64,000 bases of DNA from Emydura subglobosa (GCA_007922225.1 ML680086.1:10206540-10270539); one strand, 5' to 3'. Positions 28,801 to 41,130 are shown, counted from the stretch's first letter. Translations and numbers: made by a program. Notes: generated by a model from the sequence alone, not told the origin.

Positions 28801-29841
28801 GTGTAGCTCTGGGGCCCACTGGATATAGTGGCTCATGGCTGGAGAAATGCTGGTAGGAGCTCTTCCTCAGGGCAGTCATTTGATGACACTCTCCCCTCAT
28901 TGTCCTATTTCCTGGCGTGTCTTTGTTTTGGGGTGTTGGGAGGTTCTCTGTGCTGGGACTCTGACAATGCCTGTTGGCAGCCTGGTTGTTTGGTCAAAGA
29001 GTTTCCTGAGGGCTGCCAATCTATCAGTCACAGCGCTGTGAGCTTCTCTCCTGGACTCTGGGCCATACCTGCAACTGACCAGATGGCAGCTGGAGTCCCA
29101 GACTGCTCTAATCCAGCCCAGCTAGCTGGGTGTTCCCCCTGAAATTCACTACTGCAACTTTCACAGTCAAGTCTTTGACGTGCTGACCTTGGATGTAATT
29201 TTCTCTCGCCATGTGCTACAGCTCCTGGAACAACATGCAGACAAGCATGGGGTGGCGGTTGTATCTTTGCCATGAGGCTGGGAAGTAGGAGGGATCCTCC
29301 ATCTTGAGTGAAAGTATATTGGACTAGATTTTCTCAGCTGTTGATGGTGCTGTTAGTTTCAAATGTCTGCAGCTAAGACATACAAATGATAGTTATTGTA
29401 CTGTCTGCAAAGATGCTACTCATCTTGCACCCTTAGGATCAGTGCACTGGGTAGTATTACTGTGACCTCCTGCCATAGATCCACAGGTCTGGTGCTCTTG
29501 AATAGCTTTGGAACAGCCCCTGGGAGGACCCCTTCAGTGTGCCAGCCCCCCTTAGGGTCTCATGCTTTCACTAGAGTAAACCGTTTGGCTTCACTGCCTC
29601 CTTGGACTGAACCTGGGAACCTTCAGCAGCCCTTCTTCACATCGTCAGCTCCTTTCCAGGAGTCCCCCTGACTGGACACCTGAGAGAGACATGAACACCC
29701 AAAGGGAGCAATGCACCTCCTTCTTCAGCATCTACAGTGACTCTCAGCCACTGTTGTAAAGGCAATAGGGTTTGCTAGGTGCCTGGAACACAAAAGTGTA
29801 AAAGTGATCTCTGTCCCTTGAGCCAAGGTTGGGAACCACTG

Positions 29842-29941
29842 CCCTAGGGCTTCAGCTTCAGCCTCAGGCCACAGCAAATTTAACGCCAGCCCTGGTGGTC
29901 CCATTAAAATGGGATCGCGACCCAAAGTTTGAGAACCGCTG
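29842..29941 (-). mobile_element. hAT-type termini (two ends)
   Basis: GGTTGGGAACCACTG ends at 29,841 and GTTTGAGAACCGCTG at 29,941; each is the reverse complement of a hAT-like CAGTGGTT end. They look like the right ends of two truncated copies. Confidence 0.5.
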
Positions 29942-29959
29942 AGTTACAGCAAAGGACCA

Positions 29960-30480
29960 GCCAGATATGTGCTGATGACTTTCCAGAGACTGCCTGTCCA
30001 ATGGGGTCTGCCTGACCCCCACATCACAGCAAGGATCTTTCTAGCGGCAAGGAGAAGATATAAAAAGAGAGAGAGTGACATCATCACTTGGGTCCCCCCC
30101 TCCTCAATCTCAATACCTGGAAGATTGTTTGTAGGACAAAGACTTGGAGCTAGGGAGAATGGTCCCAGGCTGGAAAGGAAGTCCAGTCTGTGTATAGAAG
30201 ATCTGTAACCTGCTTGTCCCGACTGTCAGGTTAGACACAGTGTGATTCAAATCCTGCTTAGTCTGTAGAACTCAGATTGCATGTTTACTTTTTATTTTAT
30301 TAAGGTGATTACTCTGACCTTATGCCTAGCGCTTACAATCACTCAAAATCTGTCTTTCTGTAGTTAATAAACCTGTTTTATATTTTACCTAAAACACTGG
30401 GTTTTGGTTGAAGTGCTTGGGAAATCTCGGCTCAGGTTACAAAGGCTAGTGTGGGGGAGTGAGGGAGTGGCAAACTAATA
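29960..30480 (+). repeat. Possible LTR-like dispersed repeat
   Basis: The sequence resembles a repeat tail: GACATCATCACTTGGGTCCC, AGTTAATAAACCTG with an AATAAA, then ACACTGGGTTTTGGTTGAAG. No gag or pol coding sequence flanks it. It could be a solo LTR or another retroposon; the class is a guess. Confidence 0.3.
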
Positions 30481-33185
30481 AACTTGCACTGCCCAGGGGA
30501 GCCTTGAGCAGTGTAAGACGTACAGTCCTGGGGTGTAGGGCTGGAGCTGGGGGCAATTGGCTGGGAATTGGCTCTCTGTTGATGATGGTTCATGAGGGAC
30601 TGGGAAATCATTCATGCAACTCAGTTGGGTATGTCCCTGGCTGTGGATGTCTGTCAGTGTAGAACCTGTCAGAGGTTTGTAGCTTGACGTCATCAGCATC
30701 CCAGTGTCAGAGACAGCCCAGAGTGGTGCAGTTGGAGGGTTCAGTGGTCCCACAGTCCAGGTTGCACCCCAGGGACACTCATTTCCTGTCTCCTCAATCT
30801 TCCTCCACATTCCCCTGCCCTCCACTCTTTTCCTTCATAGTCATCTGTTCCTCAACAAGCTTCTGCCCCTTGAGCATCTCTTGCTATATGTTCAAGCCAG
30901 AGGGCGCAGTGGTGTGCCATCTTCTCTGAAGGCAACTTGGATTCAAATTTATGGGAACAATGGGAGGTGGTGGCCGTCGTGCCTAGGGGGGTGGTGATAG
31001 AGGATTTTGGGTAAATGGCCATCATCCTTACTGGAGAATGACATTGCCCAGGTTTGTCTTGTCCTGGGGACAACCAGGCCAGATGCCTGACCAAGGCAGT
31101 GGAACATCCAAAGATGAGCCTCTACAGCCCCAGGATTTACAATGGGCTCAGTGCATGATGTAGCAGGACTTTGGGAGTTTAGATCTTTTCTGGGCCTGAT
31201 TTAGCTGTCAGCAACCCCCAGTGTAGTTATGCAAGGCCTCTGTTTGCTCCAGCCTCCTTTCGAGCAAGGGTCAACAGCACTTGCGCAAACATCTGCTTTG
31301 CTTGTCTACAAAATGGGTTTGCATCATTTCTGCCAGTGCTGCTTGAGAAGATGTGCTCTAAGAATTTCACAGTTGTAACTTTGACCATGCAAAAGCATTG
31401 CACCTTTTTGATCTATTTGACCTTTTTGGACCTCTTTGACTATGCAAAAGCATTGCACGGGCCAGTGACTTCATGCACTCAGCTGGAGTCCACATATTGA
31501 AAATCCAGCCCTTCCTACCATACCAGGAGTGAATCTCTTGTATATAACTTGCTCTAAAACCCTCCAGCTTGTGCGCAAGAACATCGGAATTAAAATCTCC
31601 CTCTGCAGGAGTCTCATTTTCCTTTTCTCTTGCTGCTCTTATTTGACAAGCGCAGATTTCACGGGCTGGCTTTCTTCTTGCTCAGTATATTTGTTTTAAC
31701 TCTCTCTGAGCTTACTGTATTCTGTTGCAGTTAGTCCTGGTTAGAAATTAATTCCTATAACCTCTTAGCAGAACCAGTTGTATCTTCCAGTGTGGGTGCT
31801 TTGATAATACATTAAACCTATTCCACTCTCTGGCATTTTTTTCCCTCCTACCCTGCTGTTAAACTAATCAATTTCTCTTGTCCAGTTTTCAATTGAATAG
31901 AAAATTTGACTAATGCCATAAATGTAATTAGGCAAAAAATCAAAAATCTCCAGCTTCTGCTGCTATTTAATGAACAGGGCCAGAGGTGGAAGTTCCATGG
32001 CTGCTCAGGCTTTAGTGTCTCCCATGGTTGCTATTTTTTTTAATGGCTTTAATTTAAAACCAAAATTAAATTTCCATCCCTCCTCTTTGTGACTGAGAGG
32101 TGGTGTGACCTGAGACAGCTGCTACGGAGATTCAAACAGACTCCCGCAGACAATACCTCTGAAAGGTGCTAACTAATGTATTCATCTCTAGAACGCTGAG
32201 GTTGAATTGTAACTAATTCAAATGCCAGCCCTGTTAACTGTGTCACTGCTGATCGTAGTAGAGACCTCCACTGTGGTTGGATGTCCAGGAAACCCCAAAG
32301 GAACCAACCTGAAAATGTTGGGTACAAAAATTCCAGTCTTGCCAACCCCAAATGTTGAAAAATCATTTGAAAAAATGTTGAGTTCAGGCCCCAAAATGGC
32401 CTGAGAGTTCAAAACTAATTAGTTATGTTACAGTGAAATGTAGGGTTCTGTTCTTTGCCTGCAGGGTGTATTTGGATCACATTTTCAAGCTTTACTCTGC
32501 TACCAAAAGGGCTGAAAATTTTTTTTTCATGAAAGCAGAGATCCACTGGATTCCAGGAGCTCACAATAAAATGATGAGCATTGTCAATGCTGGGACTTCA
32601 TTTCCCTATCCTAAGAAGCCCATGCTTACATGGCGCACACAGCCCAGATGCATGGTGAGCAAAGGCTTTGTCTGTGCTCAGGAATGGCCTGACTAGTCAT
32701 CAGTTGCCAGCAATTGGAGTACTTTCCCCAGTCCTACAGCATCCAGACAAAGGCGAGCGTGGTTTGTACTGATCAGGCTAAACCCTGATGAGCTCAATTG
32801 GTGCAACCCTGGCATGCCTTTATCTTCATAGAGGAGTCAGCACTGATTAAACAACATGGATTGGTGGCTCCGGATGGTGGAGAAATGGCTACTAAATAGA
32901 AAAGGCCGAAGTGTTGGCAGTGTCCGAAGGCTGAGAGCCGGCCCCGAGTGCTAAAACAGTCCCCATCACTCAGTCACTGAACTAGGCAGTGAGTAGTGTA
33001 ACAAAGCCAGTTAATACCGAAGACACAGCTAAGCAGGCCGTAAAATGTGCTCTCAGAGCAAGAGCAGTATCTTGAGCAAGATGCACGTGTCCTGCAGCTA
33101 CTGGTTAATGATAGCAACACTGCTCCTCTGGTCTGTTTTATTGCAGTGGGACAGAAATAATGCCCAGCCCTGGCCTACGCTAGGC

Positions 33186-33511
33186 CAGTGGTTCCCAACC
33201 TTTTCTCTGCCACGGCACACCTCAGGCTCCAGGTGCTCTTTGCCCCACCCCCAGTCGGCGGCTGCAGGAGGGGAGTGGAGGGGCAGAGGAGCCCAACCCA
33301 TTTTTCACACAGGAGGGAAGAGACTAGAGATTGAAGTCTGATTGGTTGCTCTGCCCCTGGATGAAGTGGGGCAGTGAGGCAGACGGCCAATCAGAAGGTG
33401 GAGCTCCCCCCCTCTGGTTCTCACATGTACTTTTTCAAAAAATTCTGTGGCACACCCGTTTGGGCCTGACGGCACACCTGTGTGCCATGGCACACCGGTT
33501 GGGAAACACTG
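33186..33511. mobile_element. Non-autonomous hAT element, 326 bp, with TSD
   Basis: The left end CAGTGGTTCCCAACC and right end GGTTGGGAAACACTG are inverted with one mismatch. The flanking 8-bp repeats are CGCTAGGC (33,178-33,185) and TGCTAGGC (33,512-33,519), one mismatch. Non-coding. The other duplication arm has no matching insertion, so it entered after duplication, or was lost there. Confidence 0.85.
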
Positions 33512-33879
33512 TGCTAGGCTTTCCCTCTCAGACTCCCCGAGGGAGCAGCTCCACAGGCAACATATTTGGGAGCCTGAGTGGAGACCAGGTGCCGGCAGCT
33601 GCTGCCATTCTAAACCCCATGTTATATTTTGAGCAGAGTTAGGTGATGTGTTGGTGAAAAAAGACAGCAGTGCTTGGGCTATGTAAGTGCTAGCACTGGT
33701 GGAACTACACAGGTACAGTTGCCATGCCAGTGAATGGAGTGCGGTTGGAAAGGGGAATAATTTGGACCAAGATTCTCAAAGGTATTTAAGCACCTAACTC
33801 CCAAATCAGTGCTACCATTTGAATTCATCTTTGAGGATCTGGACCTTCCACCCTAAGGTTGGGGGCTGGAGCCCATGAC

Positions 33880-34282
33880 TTGTAAGGAGAGACTGAGAGA
33901 ACTAGGCTTGTTTAGTCTGCAGAAGAGAAGAGTGAGGGGGGATTTGATAGCAGCCTTTAACTACCGAAAGGGGGTTCCAGGGAGGATGGAGCTAGGCTGT
34001 TTTCAGTGATGGTAGATGGCAGAACTAGGAACAATGGTCTCAAGTTGCAGTGGGAGGTAGGTCTAGGTTGGATATTAAGAAAAAAATGTTCACTAGGAGG
34101 GTGGTGAAGCACTGGAATGGGTTACCGAGGGAAGTGGTGGAATCTCCATCCTTAGAGGTTTTTAAGGTGCGGCTTGACAAAGCCCTGGCTGGGACGATTT
34201 AGTTGGGGTTGGTTCTGTTTTGAACAGGGGATTGGATGAGAGAACCTCCTGAGGTCCCTTCCAACCCTAATCTTCTATGATA
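33880..34282 (+). mobile_element. CR1 LINE 3' fragment
   Basis: Plus-strand reading gives [12 protein letters not shown], [20 protein letters not shown] and [17 protein letters not shown] segments of the CR1 ORF2 C-terminus, then TCCCTTCCAACCCTAATCTT and a TCTATGAT tail. 5'-truncated, with frame breaks. Confidence 0.85.
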
Positions 34283-35370
34283 AGGAAACAGAAACAAAGT
34301 GGCCCATTTCATACCTTCATAAATGCTTCCCCTTGCTCCAGCACCTGTGCATTTCCCATTCCCTTCCCATCTAGGTTATGTTCCATTAGAGGTAGTGGGC
34401 CAACTCCCTGACTCTGTGTCAGTACCTGGGGCTCTAGCAAGCCTGATGGGGATTCACGTGCATACACGGCACAGACTTTGGCAAGTGACAAATTCACTTC
34501 AAGTTCTATTCTGAGGACCTGGAGCTTGCTAGCCGCATGCAGAGAGGTGACTTCTGTCCAGAGTGAATGTTCTCCATTTTACAGAAGGGTAAGAGAATTC
34601 ATCTTGCCCATCAGTATAAAATGGGAATATAATGTTACCATACTTTGAAAAGGGAGGTGGAGTGGAGAATATGAGGCTTAACAAGGTCACTCCGCTTTTT
34701 AGGTTAAGTCTAATCAAATGAACCTACACAAAGGGGTGAACAGGCTATATTAAAATGTGAGATTTTATTAAAATAATACACAACATTTTTCTAATTACAA
34801 GTCAAGGGAATAACTACATTTTATTGAATTTAAAACATTTATTTGCTCTTAATAAGTACCTGCTAATTTGCTTAAAATTAAACGTGGGAGAGGGGAGGAG
34901 ACACATTCCATGGTAAACATCCTTCTAGTTCCAAGGATCTCAGTGCTGTACGTTAATTAAACATGGGGTTTCTAACTCTTGGCAATCTGAAAGAGGTTAC
35001 CAATGCTTGAGATAATAATTCTTACCTGCATCTACAACACGCCTCACATTAACTTGCAAAGACTCTCCAGTTACCTAATGTATTTAAGACACATACTGTG
35101 CTCATCATAGTGAAGGTTTTACCAACAATTGGGAAGTGTTCTTCGGCAGCATTGCTTCATTTATCCCAGCCTTGGTTTAAGGAAGATAAAACAACAATGG
35201 CTCCCAAAGAGCAAACTCATGGGATCCATACAATGCTGTTCGAGAAGGCATAACTCAGGCCCAGGTAGCCACAGGGAGGTTCCCAACACTGACTGGTTTC
35301 AAAGATGCAGGATTCCCTTTACTCTTCTGTCAGAAGGATCTAAGGCCTGGTACTGGGAAGAGCCAGGCTG

Positions 35371-38255
35371 TTACATCTGCCCTGTAGATACAATCAGGCT
35401 TCTGCTTTTCTGGGATCTCATGAGATTATTGATCTGGATTTTGATGTTACTGTAGTCTTTGCCTGCCAGCTTTGGCTTCCGCCTCTTTGCTGCCTTGAAT
35501 GCTGCATTCACCAGATTGGGCGACAGGGCGGCTTTCTGGTGAGTGCCAGACACGTTGGCCTTTCCCCGCCACTGCTGGTAATAATCCTGCGGTATCGTGT
35601 GTCTAAACACTGCCAGGGCGTACTTGGCAATGTCCCCCTTGGCCTCCTCAAACAGTCTCCTGTCCTCCTGGGGGGAGATGCGCAGGAGGGAGCCGTCGGG
35701 AATGCTGGCTGCTGCACGAGGGTTATGGGGCAGGAACTGTACCTCAGGGATAGATGGAGCCTCTCCTGATTCCACTGCCTCTCGGTGTCCAGCTGACAAG
35801 TTGATCTCAGTCCTCTCACGGTCCATTGGTCTCGTTTCATCCATCTCTGCCAGGGGGATCTCAATTGCCTCCACCTTGGAAATCAGGAGAGTGCCTGGGG
35901 GGAGTCCAGGCACATCTGGGGCTGGGGCTTGCTCGAGACCAGCCAGCCTGGACTCCATCGCAGACACACTCTTTGTCAAGTCCTCAACATGCTGACGCAG
36001 ACTCTGATTCTCTCTCCTTGCTTGCTGCAGCTCCCGGGTTAATAACCAGATGGCTGTCTCCCCGGATGGCAGGGATGGTCTGAATAGGATGGCTGTAGGT
36101 GATGTTTCCCCTGGTGTGGGTGAATCCTTCCTATAGGCTACGCTCTCAGCTATGATTCTTTGCAACTGAAAACACATGTAAAAAGAATCAGATTAGTGTG
36201 CAGTCTGTGTGAAGCACTGTAAACCCTCCCCTGCACTCAGTGTGTGTGAATTCCTAATAGGAGTGATTAACGGGAACACACAACAGCAACTGCCCCAGGC
36301 CCCTGCAATGACTTACACCCATATTCCACATCATACACCTGCATCGTCCCATTGTAAGCGCTTGCAGGATCAGGTCTAAGTTAATAAGGGGCAGGGTCCC
36401 GTTGCATTACTTGGTTTACACAGGTATGGAGCAGCCAGTGTCATTTAGCCTGTGATTTCAACACCAGGTCGATGCCTACAGCTCATCCGCTGGCACGCTG
36501 GATACACAAGTACAACCGAAGTTTGGCCTGCAGTAGACAGAGCCCCAGTTTCTAGCACAGAGCATCAGCTATGGCTGTAGCTGGACATTGTTCTTGTCTA
36601 ACCTTGCAGCTAAACTGTATCTGGCACTGGCTTGGTTTCAGCCATGGGTAGCATTTATAGTGTAGCAACCTAATAAGTATGGCGTGATCTAATATAAGTA
36701 GTGGGTAAGGTAAAGGGACAGTACCTCAGCCTCTTTACAGCTCCTAGAATGGCAACCACAGCCTCTGTGTGACGCTCTTGGTTCATTCCCTTGTGTGCAT
36801 GCCTGTGCATGTGCACCTATTTGGGGCCAGCAGAGATCCTACTGTCAGGGCATGGGCAAAAGATGCAGGGGTTCGTGTGTAAGCACACTCCAGCTACCCT
36901 GCTCTCCGGCCACAGAGGGCTGTTGAGGGACATCTATGACACAAAATTTCCTCATAGGAACTTTTCAGTCACTGTTGGATCAGATTTCAAAAAACCCAGC
37001 CCTGCTCTGTTACTAATAGTGATTGAATTAACTCTGAATAGTTTTAAGACCCTAATTTAACCAGTTAGGTAAATTAATATGTTTGCATTTTCCTCATCCT
37101 GGATAGTGAAAGCAGATAGGTCAGTGTCAGTATCTTTCTAGTCAATTTCATAACAATATCATATAGATCAAGTTCACTTCTTGATTCTAACCATAACAGA
37201 GGCAAATTAAGGGAATGTTAAGATATTTTAAAAAATAACAAGATAATAAACTGTTCATTCAGTTAAAGTCATGAAAATATTGCTATTTCTATTGACATGT
37301 TTTTATCTAATTTTGTGTAGGTTTTTATATATAGCACTCTTCCTTCCCTTCCCAAAATCTGTTGTGATTTAACTTGCTGGTGTGTTTTCTTGACGCAAAC
37401 TGAGAAAAATGCATAAACACCATAAGCAATTAAAAGGAAACTAGTTTAAGTTCTTTGTTTAAATGTTCTACAAGCAACCTAAGTAACGATTAATTGAGTA
37501 GCTTTTACCCCAAATTTGTGTCTTTAAAAGAAAAGCAGGTGAAGAGAAATATTCTCTGCAGCACACGAATTGCTTCACCTGACTTCAGTGGTGATTCACT
37601 GTAAGCGTCTGCAGTGACAGGAAGTGCAATGGAATGACTTACAAGGTACTTGAGCATAGTGTGTGTTTTCCTTTTAAAAAGACACATCAGATTTGAGCTA
37701 TGGGGAGAACTCCAAATGTTTCAGCTACCTTGGCTGGGAAGGAGGGGAGAAATCCCCAAACTTTCCCTTTGGGGTGAAGCCCAACATCAGCAGAATAAGC
37801 TGATGGAGAATCTTCCTGAGAGAGTTCTGAGGGAATGAAAATGTGTTAAGAATGGAATGATTGATTTGCTGACCTCTCAGGATCCTAACCCCTTCCCGGT
37901 CAAGTGCTATAGCCTTAAATTTCCCCCCAGTCTTGTACAAACGAGCTTTAAGAAAACCTAAGGCCAACCAAAACGTCTCTAGAGATTTTAAAAGGACAGC
38001 GGACACACGTGCTGTGCAGAGTTTGCAACCTCAACCCCCTGCAACGTTAAGAAACTTAAAACAAAACTGATTGGAAACAGCAGTCAGAGGTCTTGGAGCT
38101 TCACCTGAGACCTCCATGCCCTGACAGAGGCCAGGTTTCCCTGTTCTGTTTCCCAAACCAAACTCACGGTGGGGTAAACAATCCTGCAGAGAGACAACTA
38201 CAGCAGAGGCCTTGGAATCAAGAAATGGCTGTACCTTGTAAGGCCAATGAGGCAT
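35371..38255 (-). CDS. Coiled-coil, BEN-like domain protein, copy 1 (intact)
   Basis: Two exons on the minus strand: 38,255-38,235 (MPHWPYK, donor GTACAG) and 36,165-35,371 (acceptor TGTTTTCAG), joined in phase 0 to give 271 residues. Residues about 50-90 form a coiled coil (LLTRELQQARRENQSLRQHV then DLTKSVSAMESRLAGLEQ). An acidic linker follows (EAIEIPLAEMDETRPMD). Residues about 175-262 (LFEEAKGDIAKYAL, YYQQWRGKANVSGT, ALSPNLVNAAFKAAKRRKP, DYSNIKIQINNLMR) resemble a BEN domain, a DNA-binding fold found in BEND proteins. The coiled coil plus C-terminal BEN layout recalls BEND5/BEND6, but similarity is weak and seen by eye only. Intron placement is supported by the same exon 1, donor and acceptor in copy 2. 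No signal peptide or membrane segment; a nuclear role is inferred. It is the only copy without a disruption. Confidence 0.7.
36166..38234 (-). other. Intron of BEN-like copy 1
   Basis: About 2.07 kb, with GTACAG at the 5' end and TTTTCAG at the 3' end on the minus strand. Its segment 36,780-37,060 aligns in reverse complement with 53,600-53,930 of copy 3 and 42,300-42,600 of the partial copy. No further exon was recognised. Confidence 0.6.
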
Positions 38256-38353
38256 CCTGAGTCAGAGCAAGAGGGACCGTGACAGCAGCGAGTCTCAGCA
38301 CTCGAGTAGTCCCAGGCTGTAGAGGAACAACTGACCAAGTGAGGGTAACTGAG

Positions 38354-38360
38354 CTTTATA
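38354..38360 (-). promoter_or_regulatory. TATA box of BEN-like copy 1
   Basis: TATAAAG on the minus strand within CCTGGTCCTGTATAAAGCTC, about 100 bases before the ATG, giving an expected start of transcription near 38,325-38,330. The same 20-base block precedes copy 2 (44,178), while copy 3 has TGTCTAAAGC there. Conservation in two copies supports function. Confidence 0.65.
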
Positions 38361-39242
38361 CAGGACCAGGCATTGTTCTCTCAGTGCCCATTCTGACGCA
38401 ATCAAGTCATCATTGGCTGGATTAGAATCTCTGCGATGTTCCTCCCCCAGACTAACCAACATACTCTTTGATCCCAGGTCTGAGGTTCTGACTCAGTAAA
38501 ACTGCCATTGACACCCAGAGGCTGGCTTTTCTTGAGGGCTTGTACCGCAGCGAGAAGATAAGAGGGGCTCAGCACGCAGGCCTAATGCAAGGGTCCAAGT
38601 TTGATGTTTTTGGAATAAGACACTTTGTGACTCGCTCAACCCAACCTCATCTGCTCAGCGCACCACTGTGTGTCAAACCTCCAGCAGCGCTGTGTCCTCT
38701 GTGCGTTGCAATCTGTACACAAAGCGACTGTCCGTTAACACAGCGTTTGTGAGTCACTGTTTCCAATACTCCATTCCCAAAGTGTATTCAGCCTTGGAGG
38801 TGAACAAGTCATGGAATTCTGTTGCCTGAGTATTATGAAGTCCTTGGAGCAGGGACATGGGGCAGGGTTTTTTTTCAGGAGGATATTAGTTTGCCAGGCC
38901 TCCCTTTGAAGGACATTATACATGGCTTTGTTTGGATGAGCCTGGAATATTGTGTTTCGGGATCCCCAGAATCCATTATTTTCTTTAGGGAGTGAATGAA
39001 CCAGTGATGACCTATAGGAGCGAGAGAAGCAACCCGAACCGAGAGTGGGGTTTGTGAAATGGGGGTGATATTTTGAACTGGCAATCTTTCAGCTGGCAGG
39101 CCCTGATACTTGGAAATGGCTTGCACCAGGCTGTGTTGTGGAGTTAGTGAACTGGAAGTTGGAGAGGAAAGGCCTGGTGCTTGCCTCATTTTATGGGAGG
39201 AGAGTGGAGCCAGAGATAGGATGGGAGTAACCAAATTATCAC

Positions 39243-39395
39243 CACTGTCATTAACTCCATTTTACAGATGGGGAAACTGAGGCATGGAGCAGTTAAGTGA
39301 CTTGCCCAAGCTCACTCATCAGGCCAGGGCCAGGAGCCAGCTTAGAACACAGGTCTCTTGAGTTCCAGTCCAGTGCTCTGCCCACTAGGCTTTCT
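39243..39395 (-). repeat. MIR SINE, well preserved
   Basis: CATTTTACAGATGGGGAAAC, TGAGGCATGGAGCAGTTAAG, TGACTTGCCCAAGCTCACTC and GAACACAGGTCTCTTGAGTT, ending GCTCTGCCCACTAGGC, is the reverse-strand MIR core in full order. Confidence 0.85.
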
Positions 39396-40429
39396 GTTTC
39401 TGGCTGTTTGTTTGCAGATTTGGACAGCCCTACACTAGTTATCAGGCTAAAGGCTCTATTGGAAAGAAGAAAGAACATGTTTCTAGACTATTTCCTAAAT
39501 AAAAAATGAATTGTGTAGAAAACACCGGGGGGGGTGCTCAGGGAGATGCCAGGCCCAAATTAATTTAACATCATTGAACTTCAGCAGGAATATAGACCAA
39601 CCTCCCCCACCCCCAGTACAGTCAGCTACTGTCTTTCTGGAAAGACCCATATAAAGCCATTTCTCCTGTTTGTTTGGGTCTTTTACACAGGAACAGAAGC
39701 GGGGAAAAAAACATTTCTGCCCAAAACAGGTCAATGTGATTGTAAAACCATGAGTGCTAAAGGGCAGCCCACAGCAGGCTTAGTGCCTAAAACTACTTTT
39801 AATTCATGTCTTGAAACTGTCAATTTCAGATGAACAGTGTCATTTTGTGTAGGTGGATTCATCTGGAGTTTCTACTATTGTGCAGAAAAAAATCTCTTCC
39901 ACCCCTGAAGTTCTCCATGTCCTCAATTTCCCATGCAATCGAATAGAACCAAGCAAAAAAACAGCTCCTTCCTGATCAACAGACAGCTAAGTAAGTGAAA
40001 TCCGAGTCTGTGGGATTTCTGCCCCTCCTGAGGATTTAGGGTCAAACTTATTCCTGCTGAAGTCAGGGAAGAATGGAAATAATTTTGTTTTGACAGAGGT
40101 GCTACAACTGCATAAAGAAAAACAACACCTCTGTCAAAACAAAGGTGTTTTAAATTATTTCATTTCTTTCAAGCTGTGGTGTCACTTATAGTAACTTTCA
40201 GGCAGAAATGAATTCAATACAAAAAGTTCCCAAACCTTCTGAAGTCCTAGAAGCCAAGGTTGCCATTATTTCTGAGAGCCATATGGGCTCCACCCTCGAG
40301 AGCTCTGGCATAGGGGAAAAGTCAGCAACTATTTTATGTTTAGTGCCTTCAGTGCAGACTGAGTGGCACAAGACAGAGAAGCAAAGCCTGTCCTTAGCCC
40401 AAAGATCTTTCTTATGCCCAGGTTCACAA

Positions 40430-41130
40430 AAGGGACTTCAGTAGCGTGATGCTGAGCATCACAGCCCCTAATGTTTGGGCACCTAGAAAATCACAGGAAC
40501 ATCCAGCGATCCTCAAAGCCTGAATTATCTGCCCAGGCTCCCTATATAATTACTGGGGAGAGACCAATGCCTTAGAATGCGATCCACAAAGCCAGCGTCC
40601 CAGGTGGGGAGCCGCCTAAGCTCACAAATGGGAGATGCTGACCAGAATGGTGTGTGCTAAGCCCTGCCCCTCTCTGAATTGGGTGCCTGCATCTACATGT
40701 GGTTGATGGACCGGAGGAAAATGGGCATTCAATGCCTAAGTCACATGTGCGGTCCAGTCTGGTAAGTGTGCTCATAGGCCACCTGACTCCACACAACACA
40801 GCCAGAGTGGAGGGGGAGGTAGACCTCCTTTACAACCTTTTAGCCTTGTGGTTAGGGTACTCACCCAAAATGTGGGGGAGCCCTGGTTCATGTCTCCCCT
40901 CTACGGATTGCTCTGGGGGTTAGGCACCTAGGTATCTGCGCTGGGGCAGCAGTGCATTTCCAGATGCAGAAACGTAGGCACTGAGGGAACTTTTACTGCA
41001 GAAACCTAGGCACCAGGTGAATTGAGGAACCTACAGCGTTGGGCAGCACTTGAGCAGGAGTTTTGTGGATCACAGCGATGCGTGAAATCAAGACCTAGGC
41101 CCCTAAGTACCTTGGTGGATCCCACCCTTC
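40430..41130. repeat. Composite dispersed repeat with tRNA-like segment
   Basis: At 40,838-40,905, TTTTAGCCTTGTGGTTAGGG (A-box-like) is followed by TGTGGGGGAGCCCTGGTTCA (B-box-like), a tRNA-derived SINE head. Flanking words such as AGGCACCTAG and GATCCACAAAG recur on both sides (40,577 and 41,066 region), suggesting a larger inverted-repeat element around the SINE. Confidence 0.45.

Larger units (their letters stand above)
24460..29800. other. Intergenic region downstream of MYBL2
   Basis: Repeat fragments and unique DNA between MYBL2 and the inverted duplication. I found no exon with family homology and no paired splice sites around any of the open frames (all below about 140 codons). A MIR-tail-like TAAAGTGCTTTGAGATCCTA lies near 28,100, and a MITE-like block (GGTATTTAGACACCTAAAG) near 28,700. 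Confidence 0.5.
31700..39070 (-). repeat. Left arm of inverted segmental duplication
   Basis: This arm matches 51,115-58,150 in reverse complement, in collinear order. Marker pairs: 38,790-39,060 with 51,120-51,400; BEN-like exon 2 at 35,371-36,165 with 54,564-55,349; 34,310-34,510 with 56,290-56,480; 32,220-32,700 with 57,290-57,760; 31,790-31,920 with 58,020-58,150. Divergence is clearly visible, so the event is not recent. This arm has gained a hAT copy (33,186-33,511) and a CR1 (33,880-34,282) that are absent from the other. Confidence 0.85.

Noticed and set aside
29960..30480. A complete endogenous retrovirus around the LTR-like repeat
   Set aside because: No gag, protease, polymerase or env similarity in any frame nearby and no paired LTR, so only a doubtful solo repeat is listed.
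31381..31456. A 16-base direct repeat (TGCAAAAGCATTGCAC) about 56 bases apart
   Set aside because: A small local tandem duplication without further structure.
35508..35995. Long open frames antisense to BEN-like exon 2 (118, 76 and 132 codons)
   Set aside because: They are shadows of the conserved sense frame. Similar antisense frames appear over copies 2 and 3 because the sense sequence is conserved, and they lack splice or promoter context.
40699..40923. A 74-codon frame over the SINE-like region
   Set aside because: It runs through tRNA-like and repeat sequence; chance frame.
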